Positions 16,745 to 25,720 of a DNA stretch of 64,000 bases are shown here, piece by piece. The stretch spans positions 124,001-188,000 of the forward strand of contig NZ_WBJX01000001.1 of the NCBI RefSeq assembly GCF_008831075.1, in the 5' to 3' direction. Positions within the stretch are counted from its first letter, which is position 1, and the number at the start of each line of letters is the position of its first letter. The position numbers were made by a program, and so were the translations under genes. The notes below the pieces were generated by a model, which worked only from the letters and a program-made list of their open reading frames with translations, was not told the DNA's origin and made no database searches. Source of the stretch: Pseudoclavibacter terrae (GTDB taxonomy: Bacteria > Actinomycetota > Actinomycetes > Actinomycetales > Microbacteriaceae).

Positions 16745-17539
16745 ATGAACATCGATCTGTCGAATCGCACAGCCCTCGTCACCGGTTCAACGCAGGGCAT
16801 CGGACTGGCGATAGCCGCGGATCTCGCCGCGGCCGGCGCCACCGTCGTCGTGAACGGGCGCGGCGCGGACGGGGTGGCGGCTGCGGCCGCCGAGCTTCGG
16901 GGGCGCCTGCCGGACGCGACCATCGAGGGGGTGGCCGCGGACCTCGCGACGGCGGAAGGCGCGTCCACCGTCATGGCGGCGTTTCCCGACATCGACATCC
17001 TCGTCAACAATCTCGGCGTGTTCGGCAGCACGCCGGCCCTGGAGATCAGCGACGACGAATGGCGTCGCTACTTCGAGGTGAACGTGCTGTCGGCGGCGCG
17101 CCTCATGCGCGAGTACCTGCCGGGCATGACCGCTCGTGGCTGGGGTCGGGTGATCTCGATCGCGAGCGACTCGGCGGTGGTGATTCCCGAGGAGATGATC
17201 CACTACGGCATGAGCAAGACGGCGCTGCTGGCGGTGTCGCGCGGGTACGCGAAGGCGGTGAAGGGCACCGGCGTGACGGTCAACGCCGTCATCGCCGGAC
17301 CCACGCACACGGGGGGAGTCGAGGGCTTCGTCGCCGAGATGGTCGGGGATGAGCTCCCCTGGGATGAGGCGCAGCGTGCGTTCATGCGTCGTCACCGTCC
17401 GCAGTCGCTGCTGGAGCGCCTCATCGAGCCTGAGGAGATCGCGCATCTGGTCACCTACCTGGCGTCGCCGTTCGCGTCGGCGACGACGGGCGGGGCGTTG
17501 CGCGCCGATGGCGGCTACGTGGATTCGATCCTTCCGTGA
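16745..17539 (+). CDS. SDR-family oxidoreductase
   Basis: The 264-residue short-chain dehydrogenase has the GSTQGIG cofactor loop near the start, NNLG, and the catalytic pair Tyr154-x3-Lys158 in HYGMSK, preceded by the serine region SIASDSA. The C-terminal LASPFASATTGGALRADGGY is typical of classical SDRs. Substrate unknown. The ATG at 16745 follows a CAGGAT hexamer by seven bases. Its last codons overlap the GTGA start of the next gene, so both are probably co-translated. Confidence 0.88.
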   Translation: MNIDLSNRTALVTGSTQGIGLAIAADLAAAGATVVVNGRGADGVAAAAAELRGRLPDATIEGVAADLATAEGASTVMAAFPDIDILVNNLGVFGSTPALEISDDEWRRYFEVNVLSAARLMREYLPGMTARGWGRVISIASDSAVVIPEEMIHYGMSKTALLAVSRGYAKAVKGTGVTVNAVIAGPTHTGGVEGFVAEMVGDELPWDEAQRAFMRRHRPQSLLERLIEPEEIAHLVTYLASPFASATTGGALRADGGYVDSILP

Positions 17540-18099
17540 GCGTCGACATCGGGGAGCTCGAGGCCCTGTGGGGTGCTCTCAAGGCTGCGACCGAGACGCG
17601 GACACCGTTCACACTCGGCTACCTCGGTACGGTCGGGGCGGCGGGGGAGCCCCGTGTCCGTGCCGTGATCCTGCGCGAGGTCGATGGGCGGTCGGGCACG
17701 GTGGCGTTCGCGACGGACGCGCGCACCGCGAAGGTGCAGGAGCTGGCGAGGGATCCGCGGGTCGCCATCACCTTCTACGACCCCGATCGCGATGTGCAGC
17801 TTCGTCTCGAGGGGGCCGGTGAGATCGTCCGAGATGCGGACCTGCGGCGTGCCGCCTGGGATGGGCTCGGGGAGGGGTCGAAGCGGCTGTACGACCGGTC
17901 GCGGGTGCCGGCCACGCGCGTCTCCGATGTCGTCACCGACGGCCTGGGTGCGGGCGAGGATGCCGCGTTCGCGCGTTTCGCGTGGATCCGCGTCGCGGTT
18001 GATGCCCTCGACGCCATCGACCTGTCCGGCGTCGAGCACGCACGCTGCCTGCACTCGCGGCGCTCGGGCCACTGGGCCAGCGCACGGCTTGTTCCCTAG
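17536..18099 (+). CDS. Pyridoxamine 5'-phosphate oxidase-like flavoprotein
   Basis: The 187-residue protein shows the PNPOx split-barrel pattern: FTLGYLGTVGAAGEPRVRAVILREVD, FATDARTAKVQELARDPRVAITFYD and RFAWIRVAVDALDAIDL. The R-x-V-I-L and TD-x(4)-K segments match FMN-phosphate contacts of the family. It may oxidise pyridoxamine/pyridoxine phosphate or be an FMN-binding homologue; the pyridoxal-specific C-terminus is weak. It overlaps the SDR gene by four bases (GTGA) and is likely in an operon with it. Confidence 0.8.
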   Translation: MSVDIGELEALWGALKAATETRTPFTLGYLGTVGAAGEPRVRAVILREVDGRSGTVAFATDARTAKVQELARDPRVAITFYDPDRDVQLRLEGAGEIVRDADLRRAAWDGLGEGSKRLYDRSRVPATRVSDVVTDGLGAGEDAAFARFAWIRVAVDALDAIDLSGVEHARCLHSRRSGHWASARLVP

Positions 18100-18120
18100 C
18101 AGGCGCGGCGAGCCGGGACG

Positions 18121-19308
18121 CTAGGCGAGCGCGGCGTCGATGGCCTCCGCCGAGAGCACGTGGTCGATGGCGAGGGCGCTGGCTCCGAGGATGGCGGCCT
18201 CGCCTCTGGCGCGGGATGCGACGACTCGCAGGTGCTGCGTGGCGAGCGGGAGGGAGCGCGAGTAGACGACCTCGCGGATGCCCGCCATGAGCTGCTCGCC
18301 AGCTTCGGCGATGCTGCCGCCGATGACGATCATGGAGGGGTTGAGCATGCTGACGCAGGCCGCGAGGACGGTGCCGACGTCGCGGCCGGCCTGACGCAGG
18401 GCCCGCGCGGCGCTGAGGTCACCCGAGCGCACGAGCGCCACGATCTGGGCGCTGCCGGACACCTCGACGCCCTCCTGGCGCAACCGGCGGGCGATGGCGT
18501 CGCTCCCGGCGACGGCTTCGAGGCAGCCGAGGTTGCCGCACCGGCAGGGGGTGTCCTCTGCCCCTGGCACCGCGATGTGGCCGATGTCACCCGCGGCTCC
18601 CCTCGCCCCGCGGCGCAGGGACCCGTCGGCGATGATGCCGGATCCGATGCCGGTGGCGACCTTCACGAAGAGCAGGTCGGAGACGTCTGGCCACTCGCTG
18701 CGGTGCTCGCCCAGGGCCATGATGTTGACGTCGTTGTCGACGAGCACGGGCGCGTCGAAGTGTGCGCCGAGGCGTCCCGCGACGTCGGCGTCGTCCCACC
18801 CGGGCATGATGGGCGGGTTGATGGGGCGGCCGGAGCTGAACTCCACGGGGCCGGGGAGGCCGACGCCGACGCTCACGAGCTCACGTCGCCCACGCCCGGA
18901 GGCGGCGAGCATCTCGTCACCCTTCTCGCAGACCCACGCGAGCACCTTGTCCGGACCGAGGTCGATGGGCAGCTTGTCCTCCGAGTCGGCGATGATGTTC
19001 GAGGCCAGGTCGGTGAGCGCCATGCGCGCGTGGGTGGCGCCGAGGTCGATGGCGAGGACGACCCTGCTCTCGGGGGAGAAGGCGAAGACCGCAGGCGGCC
19101 TGCCGCCTGTCGAGTGCGCCTCGCCGACGGTCACGATGAGGCCCGCCGTCATGAGCATGTCGATGCGAGTGGCAACCGTGGAACGGGCTTGTCCGGTGAC
19201 GGATGCGAGCTCCGCGCGTGTGCGCGGTGCCCCGTCCCGCAGCATCTGGAAGAGCTCCCCGGGTCCTGGCTGGCGCGACACCGGCTTCGGCAGCTGCTCG
19301 ATGACCAT
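18121..19308 (-). CDS. ROK-family transcriptional repressor
   Basis: The 395-residue protein has an N-terminal winged helix (GELFQMLRDGAPRTRAELASVTGQARSTVATRIDML) and a C-terminal ROK sugar-kinase-like domain with AIDLGATHARMAL, VGVGLPGPVE, the zinc motif CRCGNLGCLE and VIGGSIAEAGEQL. ROK repressors of this build bind a sugar and release DNA. It is divergent from the ABC sugar importer, which it most likely controls. The ATG at 19308 has an AGGGAG ribosome-binding site; further upstream codons run into the intergenic promoter region. Confidence 0.9.
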   Translation of the reverse strand: MVIEQLPKPVSRQPGPGELFQMLRDGAPRTRAELASVTGQARSTVATRIDMLMTAGLIVTVGEAHSTGGRPPAVFAFSPESRVVLAIDLGATHARMALTDLASNIIADSEDKLPIDLGPDKVLAWVCEKGDEMLAASGRGRRELVSVGVGLPGPVEFSSGRPINPPIMPGWDDADVAGRLGAHFDAPVLVDNDVNIMALGEHRSEWPDVSDLLFVKVATGIGSGIIADGSLRRGARGAAGDIGHIAVPGAEDTPCRCGNLGCLEAVAGSDAIARRLRQEGVEVSGSAQIVALVRSGDLSAARALRQAGRDVGTVLAACVSMLNPSMIVIGGSIAEAGEQLMAGIREVVYSRSLPLATQHLRVVASRARGEAAILGASALAIDHVLSAEAIDAALA

Positions 19309-19445
19309 CGGCGTCTCCCTTCTCGAGTCGGCGGTCGGTGGTCGGCGGGAACCGAACCGACTTCGCCACGTTACCCCGCGGCGAGTCGACGGCGACTGCG
19401 ACGCTTCTGTGTGGCGGCGTATCTCAATTGTGCAACAGACATGAG

Positions 19446-19482
19446 ACTTTTGCTTGACCGTCGACAAAAGTGCGCGTAGCTT
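19446..19482 (+). promoter_or_regulatory. Promoter and palindromic operator of the sugar ABC operon
   Basis: ACTTTTG (19446-19452) and CAAAAGT (19465-19471) form a perfect 7-bp inverted repeat. It encloses a TTGACC -35 box (19454-19459), which is 17 bp from a TAGCTT -10 box (19477-19482). The ATG follows seven bases later, so transcription should start at or next to the start codon. A repressor on the palindrome, presumably the ROK protein, would cover the -35 box. Confidence 0.65.
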
Positions 19483-19489
19483 TCGACAC

Positions 19490-21019
19490 ATGGTCAACGA
19501 AGACCCCAACTCGGGTCCATCCCCCCTGCTGCAGATGCGCGGCATCGTCAAGCAGTTTCCCGGTGCCCGGGCGCTCGACGGTGTCGACCTCGACGTGCTT
19601 CCCGGCGAAGTGCACTGCCTCCTCGGCCAGAACGGCGCGGGCAAGTCGACGCTCATCAAGGTGCTCGCCGGCGCCCACCAGCCCACCGAGGGGCAGCTGC
19701 TCCTCGACGGCGAGCCCATCACGATCCCGAACCCCGTCGCGGCCCTCGGCCTCGGCATCGCGACGATGTACCAGGAACTCGACGTCGTCGACGGTCTGAC
19801 GGTCGCGGAGAACGTCTACCTCGGGCACGAGCTCGACACGGCTGGCGTCTCGAGGCGGGCCGAGGCCAAGCAGCGGACGAAGGAGATCCTGGCGCGCCTC
19901 GGCCACTCGGAGATCTCACCGTCGACCGAGGTCGGCGAGCTGTCCGCCGCCGGGAAGCAGATCGTCTCCATGGCCCGGGCGCTCTCGCACGACGCGCGCA
20001 TCATCGTCATGGACGAGCCTTCCGCGGTCCTCGACTCCGAGGAGGTCGCGAACCTCTTCCGGGTCGTCGAGGAGCTCACCAAGGCGGGCGTCGCGATCAT
20101 CTACATCTCGCACCGTCTGGAGGAGATCCGCACGATCGGCGACCGCATCACGGTGCTCAAGGACGGCCGCACGGTTGCGCAGAACCTGCCGGTCAGCGAG
20201 ACGCCGACCTCCGAGCTCATCACCCTCATGACCGGCCGCAAGGTCGAGTACCTGTTCCCGGAGTCGCCTGAGCTGCCGGCGGATGCCCCCGTGCTGCTCG
20301 ACGTGCGGGACCTCGCACTCGCAGACACGTTCTCGGACGTCTCCTTCACGGTTTCGGCCGGCGAGATCGTGGGCTTCGCGGGGCTCGTCGGGGCCGGGCG
20401 CAGCGAGATCATGGAGACCATCTACGGGGCTCGCAAAGCGACAGGCGGCACGGTCACGGTGGAGGGGGAGACCCTCAAGCCGGGCTCCGTCACCGCCGCG
20501 GTGAACGCGGGCATCGGCCTCGCGCCCGAAGAGCGCAAGAGCCAGGGGCTCCTGCTCGACGAGCCCGTCTACCGCAACATCACCCTCTCGACCTTCCAGC
20601 GCTTCGCCTCGTTCTCGTGGCTGAAGGAGAGCGACGAGCGCCGGGCCGCGAAGGAGCAGGCCGAATACCTCGACCTGCGACCCGCGGGCGTCGAACGCGA
20701 CATCCGCACGCTGTCCGGCGGCAACCAGCAGAAGGCGATGCTCGCCCGCTGGCTCGTGCACGGCTGCCGCGTGCTGCTGCTCGACGAGCCCACGCGAGGC
20801 GTCGACGTGGGGGCCAGGGCTGAGATCTACGCCCTCATCCGCAAGCTCGCCGACGAAGGGGCGGCCGTTGTCGTCGTCTCCAGCGAGATCCCGGAAGTCC
20901 TCGGCCTCGCCGACCGGGTGCTCGTCGTCTCCGAAGGACAGGTCGTCCACCAGGGCCCAGCATCCGCTCTCGATGAGCACGCAGTACTCGACATGGTTAT
21001 GGAAAGCAGCGCAGCATGA
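19490..21019 (+). CDS. Sugar ABC transporter ATP-binding protein (RbsA/MglA type)
   Basis: The 509-residue protein has two tandem ABC domains. The first has Walker A GQNGAGKST, signature LSAAGKQIVSMARAL and Walker B IIVMDEPSAVLD. The second has a degenerate P-loop (GLVGAGRSE), signature LSGGNQQKAMLARWL and LLLDEPTRGVDVG, as expected of RbsA/MglA/AraG carbohydrate importers. It energises the permease and binding protein encoded next. The ATG at 19490 is chosen because the -10 box lies seven bases upstream; an in-frame ATG at 19454 would sit within the promoter. The stop overlaps the permease start (ATGA). Confidence 0.93.
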   Translation: MVNEDPNSGPSPLLQMRGIVKQFPGARALDGVDLDVLPGEVHCLLGQNGAGKSTLIKVLAGAHQPTEGQLLLDGEPITIPNPVAALGLGIATMYQELDVVDGLTVAENVYLGHELDTAGVSRRAEAKQRTKEILARLGHSEISPSTEVGELSAAGKQIVSMARALSHDARIIVMDEPSAVLDSEEVANLFRVVEELTKAGVAIIYISHRLEEIRTIGDRITVLKDGRTVAQNLPVSETPTSELITLMTGRKVEYLFPESPELPADAPVLLDVRDLALADTFSDVSFTVSAGEIVGFAGLVGAGRSEIMETIYGARKATGGTVTVEGETLKPGSVTAAVNAGIGLAPEERKSQGLLLDEPVYRNITLSTFQRFASFSWLKESDERRAAKEQAEYLDLRPAGVERDIRTLSGGNQQKAMLARWLVHGCRVLLLDEPTRGVDVGARAEIYALIRKLADEGAAVVVVSSEIPEVLGLADRVLVVSEGQVVHQGPASALDEHAVLDMVMESSAA

Positions 21020-22110
21020 GCACTCAGACTCCCCAGTCCTCTGCCCCGAACGGCGGCTCCCCGTACGACGACGCAGCGATCACTGCCCCGGCCGCCGACG
21101 AGAGTCTCCGCGTCGAGCACGAGGTCGCGAGCGACAACGCCAAGCGCGGCGGCTTCTTCGGAGGCAGCTCGGCCCGCAACTTCGGACTCATCCTGGCACT
21201 CGTCGTGCTCTGCATCGCGGGCACGGTCTCGGCGGGGGAGCGCTTCGCGAGCGTCGACAACCTCATGGTCGTGCTGAGCCAGGCCTCCATCATCGGCGTC
21301 CTCTCCATCGGCATGACCTTCGTCATCACGGCGGGCGGCATCGACCTATCGGTGGGCTCGGTGCTCGGACTCGCATCGGTGTGGGCGACGACGCTCTCCA
21401 CGCAGGCCTACGCAGAAGCCTGGGGATGGTGGGTCATCGTGCTCACCTCGCTGCTCGTCGGCCTCGGTGCCGGCGTCGTCAACGGCGTCCTCATCGCCTA
21501 CGGCAAGGTCGTCGCGTTCATCGCCACGCTCGCCATGATGGTCGCCGCCCGCGGGTTCGCGGAGCTCATCGCCGGCCGCCGCACGCAGATCGTCAACGTC
21601 GACTCGTTCCTCGAGACGTTCCGCGGCGACCTCCTCGGGATCCCCGTCATCGTGTGGATCTTCGTGCTCGTCGCCATCGGCGGATGGTTCCTCCTGAACC
21701 GCACCACCTTCGGCCGCCGGACGGTCGCGGTGGGCGGCAACCCCGAGGCCGCGCGCCTCGCCGGTATCAAGGTGAAGCGCCACACGATGTACCTCTACGC
21801 GCTGGTCGGCCTGACTGCCGGTATCGCGTCGATCATGATGCTCGCCCGCACAACGGCGGGCTCCTCCACCAACGGCATGCTCTACGAGCTGGACGCGATC
21901 GCGGCGGTCGTCGTCGGCGGCACCCTCCTCGTCGGCGGCCGCGGCACGATCGTCGGCACCGTCCTCGGCGTCCTCATCTTCGCCACCCTCACGAACATCT
22001 TCATCCAGGCGAACCTGGACAGCTCCGTCCAGGCCATCGCCAAGGGCGCGATCATCGTGATCGCGGTCCTGCTCCAGCAGCGCTTCTCGTCGCGGGCCAA
22101 GACGTCCTAG
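21016..22110 (+). CDS. Sugar ABC transporter permease (RbsC type)
   Basis: The 364-residue integral membrane protein has a roughly 50-residue soluble N-terminus and about ten hydrophobic helices. The GMTFVITAGGIDLSVGS motif and the later VVVGGTLLVGGRGTIVGTVLGVLI motif are hallmarks of RbsC/BPD_transp_2 permeases. It forms the membrane channel with the preceding ATPase, with which it overlaps by four bases. The basic and acidic N-terminal extension is longer than usual for RbsC. Confidence 0.93.
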   Translation: MSTQTPQSSAPNGGSPYDDAAITAPAADESLRVEHEVASDNAKRGGFFGGSSARNFGLILALVVLCIAGTVSAGERFASVDNLMVVLSQASIIGVLSIGMTFVITAGGIDLSVGSVLGLASVWATTLSTQAYAEAWGWWVIVLTSLLVGLGAGVVNGVLIAYGKVVAFIATLAMMVAARGFAELIAGRRTQIVNVDSFLETFRGDLLGIPVIVWIFVLVAIGGWFLLNRTTFGRRTVAVGGNPEAARLAGIKVKRHTMYLYALVGLTAGIASIMMLARTTAGSSTNGMLYELDAIAAVVVGGTLLVGGRGTIVGTVLGVLIFATLTNIFIQANLDSSVQAIAKGAIIVIAVLLQQRFSSRAKTS

Positions 22111-22203
22111 CCCCCGCGGCGGGCGCGAGCCCTGCATCCCGAATCTCACCGAACCTCACCAGACTCAAATCCCACCACCAGGGCAGCATCAAAGGAGATC
22201 CCC

Positions 22204-23277
22204 ATGTCCACGAGTTCCTTCAGGAAGACAGCTTCCCGAAAGCGCCGGATCCTCGCAGCAGGTGCAACGGCCGCTTCGGCCCTGCTGCTGCTCACCGGCT
22301 GCCTCTCGAACACCCCGCCGGCGGCGGAGGGCGAGGCCCCAGCTGGCGGCAACGCCACGGCGTCGGACAACGACGCGGCGGGCGAGCCGCTGGTCATCGG
22401 CTTCTCGGCCCCCGCGGCCGACCACGGCTGGATGGGCGCCATCACCTCGGCCGCCGAGGCGGAGGCGGCGAAGTACGAAGACGTCGAGCTGCGCGTCGCA
22501 GAGGGCACGAACGACGTGAACCTGCAGATCAGCCAGATCGAGGGCTTCATCAACGACGGTGTCGACGCCATCGTGCTGCTGCCCTTCGACGGCGCCGCCC
22601 TCACCGAGGTCGCGACCAAGGCGATGGAGGCCGGCATCCCGGTCATCAACGTGGACCGCGAGTTCACGAGCCCCTTCGCCGCCCGCACCACGGTGCTCGG
22701 CGACAACTACGGCATGGGCGTCAGCGCCGGTACGTACATGTGCGAGCAGCTCGCAGACAAGCCGGATGCCGTGGTCGCCGAGATCGCGGGCATCGACTCC
22801 CTGCCGCTCACCCAGGAGCGCAGCCAGGGCTTCGCGGATGCACTCGGCGACTGCGGGCTCGAAGTCTCGAACCGTGTCGCAGCTGACTTCACCGTCCAGG
22901 GCGGCGAGCAGGCGGCCACGAACCTCCTCCAGGCCGCTCCGCAGATCGACGCGATGTGGAACCACGACGACGACCAGGGTGTCGGTGTCCTCTCCGCCAT
23001 CGAGAACGCCAACCGCGACGAGTTCTTCCTCGTCGGCGGCGCGGGTTCGGCGAACGTGATGCGTGAGATCCAGGAGGGCGACAGCGTTGTCAAGGCGACC
23101 GTCATCTACCCGTCGACGCAGGCAGCCGACGGCATCAAGCTGGCCCGCCTCATCGCACACGACCGCTCGCTCGGCGACCTCACGTCGCAGAGCGTTCCGC
23201 GTCTCGTGCAGCTCTACGCGCCCGTCGTGACGAGCGACAACGTCGACCAGTACATCGACGCGGCGTTCGAGTCGTAA
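22204..23277 (+). CDS. Sugar ABC transporter substrate-binding lipoprotein (RbsB type)
   Basis: The 357-residue precursor has a lipoprotein signal ending in LLLLTGC, a short Ala/Gly/Glu linker, and a two-lobed periplasmic-binding fold of the RbsB class: VIGFSAPAADHGWMGAI, DGVDAIVLLPFDGAALTEVA, GIPVINVDREF and ATNLLQAAPQIDAMWNHDDD. It captures the sugar for the adjacent importer. The conserved Asp/Arg pocket residues fit a pentose or hexose, but the ligand cannot be named. An AAAGGAG ribosome-binding site precedes the ATG; a hairpin follows the stop. Confidence 0.92.
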   Translation: MSTSSFRKTASRKRRILAAGATAASALLLLTGCLSNTPPAAEGEAPAGGNATASDNDAAGEPLVIGFSAPAADHGWMGAITSAAEAEAAKYEDVELRVAEGTNDVNLQISQIEGFINDGVDAIVLLPFDGAALTEVATKAMEAGIPVINVDREFTSPFAARTTVLGDNYGMGVSAGTYMCEQLADKPDAVVAEIAGIDSLPLTQERSQGFADALGDCGLEVSNRVAADFTVQGGEQAATNLLQAAPQIDAMWNHDDDQGVGVLSAIENANRDEFFLVGGAGSANVMREIQEGDSVVKATVIYPSTQAADGIKLARLIAHDRSLGDLTSQSVPRLVQLYAPVVTSDNVDQYIDAAFES

Positions 23278-23296
23278 CCAGACGCCCACACTGTCC

Positions 23297-23338
23297 ACGC
23301 GGGGTGGAGCTCTCCTCCTCTCTGACTCCACCCCGCGT
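23297..23338 (+). terminator. Hairpin between binding-protein and dehydrogenase genes
   Basis: ACGCGGGGTGGAG pairs perfectly over 13 bp with CTCCACCCCGCGT across a 16-base pyrimidine-rich loop. It may terminate part of the transcript or protect the upstream mRNA, raising the level of the transporter messages over the enzymes. Confidence 0.65.
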
Positions 23339-23364
23339 CGGCCTCCTGAACGAAAGAGTGAACA

Positions 23365-24597
23365 ATGAGTCAAGACGCACAGCCGGAACTGGGCATCGGG
23401 ATGGTCGGCTACGCCTTCATGGGTGCCGCACACTCGCAGGCGTGGCGCAACGCGCCCCGGTTCTTCGACCTGCCGCTCGCACCCCGCATGCGTGTCGTCG
23501 CGGGCCGCAACGCCGAGAAAGCGGCCAAGGCAGCCGACAAGCTCGGCTGGGCGTCGAGCACCACCGACTGGCGTGAGCTGCTGACACGCGACGATGTGCA
23601 GCTCATCGACATCTGCTCGCCCGGCGACACGCACGCCGAGATCGCGATCGCAGCCCTCGAAGCAGGCAAGCACGTGCTGTGCGAGAAGCCGCTCGCCAAC
23701 ACGGTCGAGGAGGCTGAGCGGATGAACGCCGCAGCCATCGCCGCCGAGGCGCGCGGCGTGCGAGCCATGGTCGGCTTCACGTACCGTCGCGTGCCGGCGA
23801 TCAGGCTCGCGCAGCAGCTCGTCGCGGACGGCCGCATCGGCGACATCCGCCAGGTGCGGGCGCAGTACCTGCAGGACTGGCTCGCTGACGAGAACGCGCC
23901 GCTGTCGTGGCGCCTCGACAAGGAGAAGGCCGGATCCGGGGCCCTCGGGGACATCGGCGCGCACATCGTCGACCTCACCCACTTCATCACGGGGCAGCAG
24001 CTCAGCGGCGTCTCCGGGCTCGTGGAGACCTTCGTGAACGAGCGGCCCATCGCCGACGACTTCGCTGGCCTCTCCGGAACCGGTGGCAGCGAGCGGGGAC
24101 CAGTCACCGTCGACGACGCAGCGGTCTTCTTCGGACGCCTGGAGAGCGGAGCGATCGCCGTGTTCGAGGCGACGCGCTTCGCGTACGGACGGAAGAACGC
24201 CATCCGCCTCGAGATCAACGGCACCAAGGGCTCGCTCGCCTTCGACTTCGAGGACATGAACGTGCTCGAGTACTTCGACGCGACCGGCGACCAGGCGACC
24301 GCCGGCTACACGCGCATCATCGTCACCGAACCAGACCACCATCCGTTCATCAAGGCCTGGTGGCCCGCCGGTCACGGCCTCGGGTACGAGCACGCCTTCA
24401 CGCACCAGGCCGTCGAGCTCGTCGAGGACATCGCGGCCGAGCGGGCACCCGCACCCTCATTCGCGGACGGCCTCGCCGTGCAGCGAGTGCTCGCGGCCGT
24501 CGAGGAGAGCTCGGCGAACGGCAGCTCGTGGGTCACGATCCCCGTGTCCGCCGCCTCAGCACCGACACCCGTCGAATCAGAACTCCAGAGGAGCTAG
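23365..24597 (+). CDS. Gfo/Idh/MocA-family oxidoreductase
   Basis: The 410-residue NAD(P)-dependent enzyme has an N-terminal Rossmann fold (GMVGYAFMGAAHSQAW), the family CEKPLANT motif with the catalytic Lys, and a C-terminal dimerisation/substrate domain (GALGDIGAHIVDL). Relatives oxidise sugars, sugar acids or inositols. Its position directly behind a ribose-type importer and before a TIM-barrel isomerase indicates it catalyses an early step for the imported carbohydrate. The ATG has a GAAAGAG ribosome-binding site. Confidence 0.9.
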   Translation: MSQDAQPELGIGMVGYAFMGAAHSQAWRNAPRFFDLPLAPRMRVVAGRNAEKAAKAADKLGWASSTTDWRELLTRDDVQLIDICSPGDTHAEIAIAALEAGKHVLCEKPLANTVEEAERMNAAAIAAEARGVRAMVGFTYRRVPAIRLAQQLVADGRIGDIRQVRAQYLQDWLADENAPLSWRLDKEKAGSGALGDIGAHIVDLTHFITGQQLSGVSGLVETFVNERPIADDFAGLSGTGGSERGPVTVDDAAVFFGRLESGAIAVFEATRFAYGRKNAIRLEINGTKGSLAFDFEDMNVLEYFDATGDQATAGYTRIIVTEPDHHPFIKAWWPAGHGLGYEHAFTHQAVELVEDIAAERAPAPSFADGLAVQRVLAAVEESSANGSSWVTIPVSAASAPTPVESELQRS

Positions 24598-24600
24598 CGC

Positions 24601-25611
24601 ATGTCTCGTCCTGTCACGTTGTTCACCGGTCAGTGGGCTGATCTGCCGTTCGAGGAGGTTGCTCGGCTGGCGGGGGAGTGGGGCTACGACGGTCTCGAGA
24701 TTGCCTGCTGGGGTGATCACCTGGATCCGTGGCGGTGGGATGACGCCGAGTACGTGGCCTCCAAGCTGGAGGTGCTGGAGCGCAATGGTTTGAAGGTGTG
24801 GACGATCTCGAACCATTTGAAGGGGCAGGTGGTGTGCGATGACCCCATCGATCAGCGGCATCGGGACATCGTGTCCGACCGGGTGTGGGGTGACGGCGAG
24901 CCGGAGGGGGTGCGTCAGCGCGCGGCGGAGGAGCTGAAGAACACGGCCCGCCTCGCGGCAGCGTTGGGCGTGAAGACGGTGACCGGGTTCACGGGGTCGA
25001 GCATTTGGAAGTATGTGGCGATGTTCCCTCCCGCCACGGAGGCGATGGTGGATGCGGGCTATCAGGACTTCGCGGACCGGTGGAACCCGATCCTGGATGT
25101 GTTCGAGGAGGTCGGGGTGCGGTTCGCGCATGAGGTGCACCCGTCGGAGATCGCGTACGACTACTGGACCACGAAGCGCGCGTTGGAGGCGATCGGGCAT
25201 CGGGAGTCGTTCGGGTTGAACTGGGATCCGTCGCACATGGTGTGGCAGGACATCGACCCGGTGGGGTTCTTGTGGGACTTCCAGGACCGCATCTTCCATG
25301 TGCATTGCAAGGACACGAAGAAGCGCCTCAGCAATGGTCGCAACGGGCGGTTGTCGTCGCATCTGCCGTGGGCTGACCCACGCCGGGGCTGGGACTTCAT
25401 CTCGACCGGGCACGGGGACGTGCCGTGGGAGGACTGCTTCCGCATGCTGAACGCGATCGGCTACGAGGGTCCGTTGTCGGTGGAGTGGGAGGATGCGGGC
25501 ATGGACCGCCTGATCGGTGCGCCGGAGGCGCTGGGGTTCGTGCGCAAGCTCTCCACGTACCGACCCTCGGAGGCGGCGTTCGACTCGGCCTTCTCGACCA
25601 AGCAGGACTAA
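24601..25611 (+). CDS. Sugar phosphate isomerase/epimerase (AP-endonuclease-2 TIM barrel)
   Basis: The 336-residue protein is a xylose-isomerase-like TIM barrel: [56 protein letters not shown] and [14 protein letters not shown] place the metal-binding Glu, Asp and His residues. Such proteins isomerise or epimerise sugars, often with Gfo/Idh/MocA partners, as here (3 bp behind that gene). Codon style changes sharply at its start: many GTG, GGG, TTG and T-ending codons, unlike the C-ending codons of neighbours, which hints at separate ancestry. Confidence 0.9.
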   Translation: MSRPVTLFTGQWADLPFEEVARLAGEWGYDGLEIACWGDHLDPWRWDDAEYVASKLEVLERNGLKVWTISNHLKGQVVCDDPIDQRHRDIVSDRVWGDGEPEGVRQRAAEELKNTARLAAALGVKTVTGFTGSSIWKYVAMFPPATEAMVDAGYQDFADRWNPILDVFEEVGVRFAHEVHPSEIAYDYWTTKRALEAIGHRESFGLNWDPSHMVWQDIDPVGFLWDFQDRIFHVHCKDTKKRLSNGRNGRLSSHLPWADPRRGWDFISTGHGDVPWEDCFRMLNAIGYEGPLSVEWEDAGMDRLIGAPEALGFVRKLSTYRPSEAAFDSAFSTKQD

Positions 25612-25642
25612 GCAGGGCCAGCCCGTGCCCCATCCCGTCGAC

Positions 25643-25698
25643 AAGAGTGCGGCAGATGCACGCTCCCGAGGGTGGGAGCCTGCATCTGCCGCACTCTT
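25643..25698. terminator. Bidirectional terminator-like hairpin
   Basis: AAGAGTGCGGCAGATGCA and its exact complement form an 18-bp stem, with an inner GCTCCC/GGGAGC pair in the loop. It lies between convergent genes (isomerase and Lrp/AsnC) and could stop transcription from both sides. Confidence 0.85.
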
Positions 25699-25720
25699 CT
25701 GCGTGGGCGGGGCGGGTGAG

